A DNA stretch of 39,876 nt from an uncultured bacterium. Lineage in GTDB: Bacteria > Planctomycetota > UBA1135 > GCA-002686595. The notes beneath the pieces were generated by a model. The model had not been told where the DNA came from. It was given only the letters and a program-made list of their open reading frames with translations, and did not search any database. Position 1 is the first letter of the stretch. The number at the start of each line of letters is the position of its first letter. The position numbers were made by a program, and so were the translations under genes. Of the stretch, positions 7,927 through 14,747 are shown piece by piece. The stretch spans positions 1 to 39,876 of the forward strand of contig CALLKX010000041.1 in the NCBI GenBank assembly GCA_938083085.1, in the 5' to 3' direction.

Positions 7927-8922
7927 TCAGCGGGAGCGCACCTTGCGACTGTTCTTGTAGGTGACCGTCCCCTTGGGCTTGCCGCCGTAATCGAACTCCT
8001 CCCACTCACCGGTGCGCTGGCCGCGCTCGTTCCTGCCGGACGACGAGGGCTTTCCGTTCCCGTAGTACGTGCGGGCGGGACCGTGGGGCTCGCCTCCCTC
8101 GTACTCCATCACCGACTTGCGGTTGCCGTTGATATGCCATGCCCGGACCTCTCCCTCCCAGCGCGAGTTCTTGAAGGTCCCCTCCAGGCTCTTCTTGCCG
8201 TTCTTGTGGAAGAAGACCCAGGGGCCCTGCATGTGCCCGTCCTCGACGAGACCCTCGGCCACCTTGCGGCCTTCCTCCTCGACCGTCTGGAACCCGTCGG
8301 GGAGTCCCTGGACGAGCGGCGCTTTCTTGGAGCCGCGGTGGTCCCGCATCCGGCGCACCTGGAGGTCGTAGAAGAACCGGACGCTCTGCACCCACGCCTG
8401 GACCTCGGCAGGCTCGCGATCCGGGTGCACCGGTCCCTCGACCTTGTTCTTGAGGAGACTCCACGGGCGGGGCTTGCTGTAGAAGCGGCCGAGGAAGGGG
8501 AGGTAGGCATGCCAGTCCTGGGGGTCCTCGACCCGGGATCTGTTATTCGGGCCGATCCACGACATGTAGCCGGCGATCACGAACTCTGCGCAGGCCTGGG
8601 CCTGGGCCTTGTACGTGGAGTCCTCGAGGAGGATGCCGTACTCCTGGCCAACGCTCCCCTGTTCGGTCATCCGGATCGCGACGAGGGTCATGGCGAGCTT
8701 GGTCTTGTCGACGAAGACGCCGCCGCTGCGCTGCATGACGGCGTCGAAGTCCCTGGCCGCGGCGTCGCCGTCAAGCGCGGTGACGAGCCTCACGACCGGG
8801 TGCTGCTCCGCCTTGATGGGGACGGACTGGATCGCCGGAGCCGCGGGGCAGAGGGCGAGCGCAGGGGGAACGGTGGGCGCGAAGGAGGCCAGCAGGAGAA
8901 GGGCGATCTTGGGGGTTCTCAT
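7927..8922 (-). CDS. Secreted protein with C-terminal MORN-variant (YwqK-like) repeats, 331 aa
   Basis: An N-terminal signal peptide (MRTPKIALLLLASFAPTVPP) is followed by about 190 residues of unknown fold and then, from about residue 220, a run of MORN-variant repeats of the kind found in YwqK-family proteins. Examples are DGHMQGPWVFFHKNGKKSLEG, WEGEVRAWHINGNRKS, HGPARTYYGNGKPSS and TGEWEEFDYGGKPKG. These repeats (PF07661 type) form beta-hairpins and are often found in exported proteins of marine bacteria. Databases often label such proteins antitoxins, but nothing here supports that. The gene is divergent from the Mre11-like gene at 9281, with 358 nt between them. Role unknown. Confidence 0.8.
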   Translation of the reverse strand: MRTPKIALLLLASFAPTVPPALALCPAAPAIQSVPIKAEQHPVVRLVTALDGDAAARDFDAVMQRSGGVFVDKTKLAMTLVAIRMTEQGSVGQEYGILLEDSTYKAQAQACAEFVIAGYMSWIGPNNRSRVEDPQDWHAYLPFLGRFYSKPRPWSLLKNKVEGPVHPDREPAEVQAWVQSVRFFYDLQVRRMRDHRGSKKAPLVQGLPDGFQTVEEEGRKVAEGLVEDGHMQGPWVFFHKNGKKSLEGTFKNSRWEGEVRAWHINGNRKSVMEYEGGEPHGPARTYYGNGKPSSSGRNERGQRTGEWEEFDYGGKPKGTVTYKNSRKVRSR

Positions 8923-9280
8923 GGCAGTGGGTGGTTGTGATCAGGTCTTGGGCGAAGCGCTTCCTCGCCCGGCAGGTCCTGATCCTCGGGCCGGTGGGCT
9001 CGCGGCATCCCTCTTCCCCGCGAAGGCGACCGATCAGCGCCGCTAAGCGATGGCCCTGCCGGGTTGCGGAGGTGACATCCGGGGGGTGCCATGGCTTCTC
9101 GCGGCATGGAAGGATCTCCTCTCCGGACGCCACCTCGACGCATTCAAGGCGCGAGGGGGCGTGCGCTCCCGCCGCCGCCTTGGGCGCTCCTCCTTGAGAG
9201 GCAGGCGATCTGGAGGCTCGGCTCGGGGCGTGACCGGGCCCTCCCCGGCCCTTACATTGGCTGCCTCGCGCTGCTGCCCC
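8923..9280. other. Divergent intergenic region, 358 nt
   Basis: This separates the minus-strand MORN-variant gene from the plus-strand exonuclease operon and should contain both promoters. The plus-strand frame of the exonuclease gene stays open back to 9050, but that part does not look like protein of its family. I see no clear promoter boxes, operator or repeat. Confidence 0.5.
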
Positions 9281-10630
9281 ATGACGGACTCTCTCCCTCT
9301 CTCGATCTGGCGCCCCGACTCCGAGAGGGAGCCGCGGGAGATCCTGTTCGTGGGGGACGTGCACCTCGGGCGGCGGCCTTCGGGGCTCGATGAGATCCTC
9401 GGGGACCATGGGCTGAAGCCCCACGAGCTGTCGCCGGCGATGGCGCTCGAGCGGGTCACGGAGCACGCGTGTGCGCACCCGCCGCGGGCGGTGGTGTTCG
9501 CGGGCGATCTGGTGGATCAGGAGGACGACTGCTTCGAGGCCTATGGGGTGCTGGAGCGGAACGTGCGGGTGCTGCGCGAGCGAGGGATCCCCGTGCTCGC
9601 GGTGGCGGGCAACCACGACGCCAAGGTCCTGCCGCGGCTGATTCGCCGGGTGGAGGGCGTGGAGTTGCTGGGCGAGGGGGCGACGTGGGAGCTGCGCGCG
9701 CTGGAGGGCGACGGGCCGGCGGTGGACCTGCTCGCCTGGTCTTTCAAGTCCTCGCACCACATGGACTCGCCCCTGGACGCCCCGGGCCTCGACGAGGCGC
9801 TCGGCGCTCGCCGGCCCGACGCGAGGGTGCTGGGCGTGCTGCACGGGGACCTCGACGCGGGAGCGAGTCGCTACGCCCCGGTCTCCCGGCGCCGGCTCGA
9901 GGACCTGTCCCTGGACGCTTGCTTCCTGGGGCATGTTCACCAGCCCTGCGCCCTCTCGGAGATGGAGCGGCCGCTCGGCTACCTCGGCTCCCTCGTGGGG
10001 CTCAAGCCCACCGACGCGGGACCCCGCGGGCCCTGGCGGGTGGAGGTCCCCGCAACGGGTCCCGTCCGGGCCCGGCAGGTGCCCCTCTCCCCGATCCGGT
10101 GGGAGCGCTTCGAGCTCCCCCTCGAGGAGGAGCACGCGGCCGACGAGGATCGGCTGCACGCGCACCTGGAAGGGTGGCTCCGCGGGCGGCTCGAGGCGGA
10201 CGAGAGCCTGCGGCACGAGCACCTGCGGGCCGTCGTCGTGCGGGTCGAGCTGACCGGCCGCCTCGCGCACCGCGCCGCCGTGCGCAGCTTCGTCGCGGGG
10301 CACGCCCCCAAGGACACCGTCTTCCGCGTCCTCGACCGGCCCGTGATCGTGCAGCGCCTGTACGACCACACCCGCGCCGCCGTGGACCTCGAGGTGCTCG
10401 CGAGGGAGAGTTCGCCCCTCGGTCACGTGGCCTCGCAGCTGTTGGAGCTCCAGGCGGGGGGTGCCGAGGCGCTCGTCCGCCGCGCGGGCGAGGGCCTCGA
10501 CGGGCTCGGCAACTGGCGCCTCGACGACGACGACCTGCTCGAGCTGCCGTCGGCCCGCGAGGTCCTCGAGCAGAGCGCCTGGCGACTCCTCGACGTCCTC
10601 CTCGCACAGCGGGAGGAGCTCAGCGCATGA
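9281..10630 (+). CDS. Mre11/SbcD/YhaO-like metallophosphoesterase DNA nuclease
   Basis: This is a calcineurin-like phosphoesterase of the DNA repair exonuclease type, partner of the Rad50-like ATPase that follows. All metal-site motifs are present: GDVHLG (D26, H28), FAGDLVDQED (75-82), AGNHDAK (N111, H112, D113), LHGD (H188) and GHVH (217-220). The conserved YLGSL follows as in SbcD/YhaO. About 200 further residues without a motif I know probably bind the ATPase. The ATG at 9281 (MTDSLPLSIW) is preferred because the open frame upstream to 9050 has no family resemblance. The stop overlaps the next start as ATGA, which implies tightly coupled synthesis of a complex. It should nick or resect damaged DNA ends using manganese. 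Confidence 0.88.
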   Translation: MTDSLPLSIWRPDSEREPREILFVGDVHLGRRPSGLDEILGDHGLKPHELSPAMALERVTEHACAHPPRAVVFAGDLVDQEDDCFEAYGVLERNVRVLRERGIPVLAVAGNHDAKVLPRLIRRVEGVELLGEGATWELRALEGDGPAVDLLAWSFKSSHHMDSPLDAPGLDEALGARRPDARVLGVLHGDLDAGASRYAPVSRRRLEDLSLDACFLGHVHQPCALSEMERPLGYLGSLVGLKPTDAGPRGPWRVEVPATGPVRARQVPLSPIRWERFELPLEEEHAADEDRLHAHLEGWLRGRLEADESLRHEHLRAVVVRVELTGRLAHRAAVRSFVAGHAPKDTVFRVLDRPVIVQRLYDHTRAAVDLEVLARESSPLGHVASQLLELQAGGAEALVRRAGEGLDGLGNWRLDDDDLLELPSAREVLEQSAWRLLDVLLAQREELSA

Positions 10631-13600
10631 GGGTCCGTCGACTGGATCTACAGCACGCCCCCGGGCTCACGACGGGGCTCCCGACCCTGGAGCTGGAGGG
10701 AGGGCTCACGCTCCTCGTGGGACCCAACGCCTCTGGCAAGAGCACCCTGGCGCGCAGCGTCCGCGCCCTCGCCTGGCCGGAGCTGGACCGCGAGGTGCGG
10801 GTGGCGGCCACCTGTGAGGTGGACGGCGCGGCGCGGGAGGTCTTCCTGCACGCTGGCCGAGCGGAATGGAGCCCCGCCCTCCAGGGCGCGTTCCCCGACG
10901 CGGCGAAGCACATGACCGGCTTCGGGCTGCGCAGCCTGCTCAACGGCGGTGAGGGGGACCAGACCCTGGCGCAGGAGCTCTTCCAGGAGCTCGCGGGGGG
11001 CCTGGATCTCGACCGGGCGTCCAAGGCGTTCGACGCTTCGCCGCGGCTCTCGAGGGGGCACCGCCTCTCGAAGCAGCTGAGCACCGCGCAGCAGGCCCTC
11101 CAGTTCGCCAGCTCCAAGGCCAGGGACAGCTCGGCGGAGGAGCAGCGGCTCGTCGACCTCGGCAAAGAGATCACTCTCGCGCAGGCCGCAAGCTTGCGGG
11201 GGTCCTCCGGGGAGCGGCTGCGCGAGCTCGTGGAAGCCGCGGCGGCGCTACGCGCCCTGGAGCAGGAGGGGACGACCTTCGCCCCCGGGCTCGGGGACAT
11301 GCCCGAGGACATCAAGGAGCAGATCCAACGCTTCACGGAGGAGCTTCGGTCCGCGCAGCACGACCTCGACGCCGCCGCGGCCGAGGCGGCGCGGCTCGAG
11401 GAGCGGCTCGCCAAGGGGTCCATCCCCGTGGACCGCGTCGAGGGGCTGCGCCTCGAGATTCGGGACCGGACCAGGCGGCTCCAGGAGCTCTTGCTTCAGG
11501 AACGCGGGCTCGGCGAGGCGCGGAAGTCGTTGGCCGCCGCGCGGGCGTCGCTCGCCGAGGCCGAGGAGCGGCTGGGCCCTGACGCCGGGGCGCAGGAGCG
11601 CCCCGAGCGGCTCGGTGAGCCGCTGCTCGAGGCCCTCGCCACCGCCGTGGATGGTGTTCGCGCTGCCAGGGCGGTCGAAGGCGATCTCCGGCAGCGCCTG
11701 CGGGCGCTCGACGCGGGCCTCCACGGTGGCGGTGACCATGGGGCCCCGAACGACGCGAGCCAGGACGACCTGGTGGGGGCGATCAAGGACCTCCGCGAGT
11801 GGCTCCGGAGCTCGGACGGGGAGGCCCGCGAGAGCGCCCCGGCGCCGCGGGCCCTCGCGGTCGCGCTCCTCGTGGCCGGCGCCCTGGCCCTGGTCGCCGC
11901 GGTGGCCTTCGACCAGCCGTGGCTGTCCGCCGGACTGATCCTCGGTGGCGTCGGACTCGGACTCCTGCGGCCCGCAGCAGCCGGCGCCACAGAGGCCTCC
12001 GGCGCGTCGCGGGACTCCCGTCGCGCCGCCCTGGGCGGCAGCCCCCTGGCGCCCGAGCGCTGGGACGAGGCGACGGTCCAGGCGCGGCTCTCCGAGCTCG
12101 AGGAGCAGCGCGTTGACCTCGAGCGTCTCCAGAAGGATCGGTCCGATCGAGAGGCGGTGCGCGGAGAGCTCGGGCAAGCGGAGCAGGAGCGCGAGGCGGC
12201 CGAATCCGCGCGCGCGTCCGCCGCGGAGGCCGCGGGGGTCAGCCTCGGGTTCGCGGACCTCGGCGCCCTGCTGCAGGCCCAGCGTCTCCGCGCCGCCGTC
12301 GAGGCCGCCAGCGAGGTGGCGGAGCTCGAGGGAACGTGCGGGCACCTCTCGGAGGGAGTGGCGGCGGAGCTGAGTGAGCACCAGGGATGGATCGAGGGCC
12401 GGCTGCCGGACGGCGCCACGCGGCAGGTGGAGGACGCCGCCGCGGCCCAGACGTCCCTCGAGGCGCTCGGGGATGTCTGCGACGAGGTCCTGGAGCTGGA
12501 GCGGAGCCGCCAGCAGGCCAGTCAAGACCAGGAGGGCGCCAGGGCTCGCGTGGAGGAGGCGACGGCGGGCCTCGCCGGGGCCTGGGCCAGCGCGGGGGTC
12601 GAGCCGGACCAGCACGGGGCGTTGGACCTGCGCCTGGACGAGCGGGGGCGCTGGCTCGAGCACGAACAACAGCGGAAGGGGGCGCGGACACGGCTCGAGC
12701 TCGCTCGCGAGCGCTACGGGAACGGCGAGCCCCTGCGCGACCTGCGCGGGGAGGAGGCCGAGCAGTGCAGCCCGGAGGTGATCGACGGTTGGCTCCGCGA
12801 GGACCAGGAGGTGGCCGCGCGGCTGGACGGCCTGAACGAGGAGAAGGGCTCGATCCAGGGCCGGCTCGAGATGGTCACGAAAGGGGACGAGCTCGAGGAT
12901 GCCCTGGCCGAGGTCCGCGCCGCGGAGCAGGGGATCCAGGACGCGCGAGCCCTGGCCGCCGGGGACCTGTGCGCGCGCTTGCTCCTGGAGGACGCGCGGC
13001 CCTCCCTTGACGACGCCGCGGTCCCGGCGGTGCTCGAGAAGGCACGGGACCGCTTCAAGCGCTTCACCCACGGCGGCTGGCAGATCGACCTCGACCCCGC
13101 CGGGGGCTTCCGCGCCCGCGATGTGGCGCAGGATCGCGAGCGGTCCCTCGAGGAGCTCTCCGACGGCACCCGCGCGCAGCTGCTGCTGGCGGCGCGCCTG
13201 GCGTCACTGGAGTGCAGCGAGGGCACCCTGGGCCCCCTGCCCCTCTGCCTCGACGAGGCCCTCTCGACCACGGACCCCGGGCGCTTCTCCGCCATCGCGG
13301 ACGTGCTCTTCGATGAGGTTGACCGAGGGCGCCAGGTGATCTACCTGACCGCCGACCCCGGCGAGGTCCAGCAGTGGCTCGCCATCTGCAAGGCCGCCGG
13401 GCGGCCCGAGCCCCAGGTGGTGGACCTCTCGAAGGGCGGCGGCGACGGCGCCGACTGGAGCCACGCGCTGCCCTCGGGGCCCGCCGAGCGCGATCCGCTC
13501 CCGGACCCCGCCGGGCACGACGCGGGGTCCTACGCGAGGGCCCTCGGCGTCCCCGCGCCGGATGGGGCGCAGTCCGTGGCGGGCTGGCACCTGTGGCTGG

Positions 13601-14184
13601 TGCTCCGGCACGACCTCGCGGCGCTCCGCCAGTGCCTCCAGCGCCGGGTGAACTCCATCGGGGTCTGGGAGAGCGTGCGGGAGGACGGGCTCATCGAGGC
13701 TGCGATCGACGCCGCGACCTGCGCCCGCGTGGACGATCTCATCGAGCTGACGCACGCCTTGGCCCGGGGCTGGCAGGTCGGCCGCGGCCGACCGGTGACC
13801 TGGAAGGACGTCGAAGAATCCGGCGGCGTGAGCGACAACTTCGAGGTCGCTGCCCGGAAGCTCCTGCTCGAACAAGACCGGGACCCGGCGGCCTTCGTGC
13901 GCGCGGTCCGGGCGCTGCCTCGCTTCCGCGCAAAGAGCGCCGACAAGCTGGAGGCCCACCTCCTCGAGGTCGGGTGCCTTTCCTACGAGGCCCCCATGGG
14001 GCGCGATGCGCTCGTCGTTCGATCCCTGGCTGCCTGTCCGGAGGCGGCTGAGCGGCTCGGCGAGGCGGCAGCGGCGCACGTGGAGTGGGTGGTCGAACTC
14101 CTCTCCGCGGCCGAGCCGGGGGCTGCGGTCTCCGAACATTCAGCAGGCGAGCAAGCCGGAGCCGGCCAGGTCAGTTCGCTCTAG
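10627..14184 (+). CDS. Rad50/SbcC/YhaN-like ATPase with a membrane segment and a C-terminal extension, 1185 aa
   Basis: This is an SMC-like ATPase partner of the preceding nuclease. The ATG at 10627 overlaps that gene's stop (ATGA); the open frame runs further upstream only as noise. The Walker A motif GPNASGKS is at residues 32-39. The signature EELSDGTRAQLLLAARLA is near 840-860 and Walker B LPLCLDEALSTTD near 870-883. Long Glu/Arg/Ala/Leu coiled-coil arms lie between (about 150-800). Residues about 408-450 are strongly hydrophobic and look like a membrane hairpin, a feature known in YhaN-type proteins but not in SbcC. After the ATPase core, about 240 residues from residue 945 on form an extension that I do not recognise, including a helical FRAKSADKLEAHLLEVGCL. 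Confidence 0.85.
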   Translation: MRVRRLDLQHAPGLTTGLPTLELEGGLTLLVGPNASGKSTLARSVRALAWPELDREVRVAATCEVDGAAREVFLHAGRAEWSPALQGAFPDAAKHMTGFGLRSLLNGGEGDQTLAQELFQELAGGLDLDRASKAFDASPRLSRGHRLSKQLSTAQQALQFASSKARDSSAEEQRLVDLGKEITLAQAASLRGSSGERLRELVEAAAALRALEQEGTTFAPGLGDMPEDIKEQIQRFTEELRSAQHDLDAAAAEAARLEERLAKGSIPVDRVEGLRLEIRDRTRRLQELLLQERGLGEARKSLAAARASLAEAEERLGPDAGAQERPERLGEPLLEALATAVDGVRAARAVEGDLRQRLRALDAGLHGGGDHGAPNDASQDDLVGAIKDLREWLRSSDGEARESAPAPRALAVALLVAGALALVAAVAFDQPWLSAGLILGGVGLGLLRPAAAGATEASGASRDSRRAALGGSPLAPERWDEATVQARLSELEEQRVDLERLQKDRSDREAVRGELGQAEQEREAAESARASAAEAAGVSLGFADLGALLQAQRLRAAVEAASEVAELEGTCGHLSEGVAAELSEHQGWIEGRLPDGATRQVEDAAAAQTSLEALGDVCDEVLELERSRQQASQDQEGARARVEEATAGLAGAWASAGVEPDQHGALDLRLDERGRWLEHEQQRKGARTRLELARERYGNGEPLRDLRGEEAEQCSPEVIDGWLREDQEVAARLDGLNEEKGSIQGRLEMVTKGDELEDALAEVRAAEQGIQDARALAAGDLCARLLLEDARPSLDDAAVPAVLEKARDRFKRFTHGGWQIDLDPAGGFRARDVAQDRERSLEELSDGTRAQLLLAARLASLECSEGTLGPLPLCLDEALSTTDPGRFSAIADVLFDEVDRGRQVIYLTADPGEVQQWLAICKAAGRPEPQVVDLSKGGGDGADWSHALPSGPAERDPLPDPAGHDAGSYARALGVPAPDGAQSVAGWHLWLVLRHDLAALRQCLQRRVNSIGVWESVREDGLIEAAIDAATCARVDDLIELTHALARGWQVGRGRPVTWKDVEESGGVSDNFEVAARKLLLEQDRDPAAFVRAVRALPRFRAKSADKLEAHLLEVGCLSYEAPMGRDALVVRSLAACPEAAERLGEAAAAHVEWVVELLSAAEPGAAVSEHSAGEQAGAGQVSSL

Positions 14185-14201
14185 AGCCGGAGCCCGGGGT
14201 C

Positions 14202-14692
14202 ATGGCCCGGTCCCGCACGCTCCTGGCGAGATCTATCCACTGGAGCTTCATCGGGCTCTACCTGTACGGCCTCTCCAAGCAGCTGGGCGATCTGGAGGGC
14301 CTGGAGGAGCCGGGGCTGCTCGAAGTCGAGGTGGCGTTCGCCGTGCTCTTCCTCGCGGTGGTCGTGGCGCGACACCTCTACATGCGGCGCTTCGAGACGC
14401 TCCTCGGGGCGCGCACGCCGCCCACTCCGATGCACCGCTGCTTCGCCCGGCTCGTGCACCTCGCCATGTACGGCTGCCTCGCGATGCTGCCGCTCTCCGG
14501 GCTCATGATCGCCGGGCTCTAAAGCGCAGGCTTCGAGGCCGGCCTCCTACAGGGCTTCGGCCTGGGCCTGCACGAGTCTTGCGCCTCCCTCAGCTACGCG
14601 CTGATCGGGCTCCACGTCACGGCGTCGATCCTCTCGCGGCTCAAGGGGCAGGGCGTCTGGTCGGCGATGGTCCCCGTGTGGCCGAGGAGTGA
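14202..14692 (+). pseudogene. Cytochrome b561-type membrane protein, interrupted by a nonsense codon
   Basis: From the ATG at 14202 the frame reads as a b561-type four-helix haem protein (RSIHWSFIGLYLYGL, then RLVHLAMYGCLAMLPLSG) until a TAA at 14520-14522. The same frame then continues without a gap as SAGFEAGLLQGF, LHESCASLSYALIGLHVTASI and GVWSAMVPVW, which is the missing third and fourth helix with two more candidate haem-binding His. Homologous sequence therefore continues past the stop, and TAA cannot encode selenocysteine. After that, the frame has no stop of its own for about 2.7 kb. Shifting frame near 14680 (a GT duplication in GTGTGG) would give a tidy end at 14692. This points to two lesions and a dead gene. 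Sequence error is the alternative. Confidence 0.75.
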
Positions 14693-14747
14693 GGCCGACG
14701 TCCTTCAGCGTGTCGCGCGTGCGGCGGAGAGCGGGGGGAGGCGGAGC

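Noticed and set aside
7927..8922. Antitoxin role for the MORN-variant protein
   Set aside because: The YwqK label is common in databases, but the protein has a signal peptide and no toxin gene lies beside it.
11248..13071. Long minus-strand frame opposite the Rad50-like gene
   Set aside because: Antisense shadow of a coiled-coil gene (Leu/Arg/Pro-rich), with no motif.
14520..14522. TAA in the cytochrome gene as another recoded codon
   Set aside because: TAA is not used for selenocysteine or pyrrolysine, and the gene also lacks its natural stop. A dead gene or sequence error explains it better.
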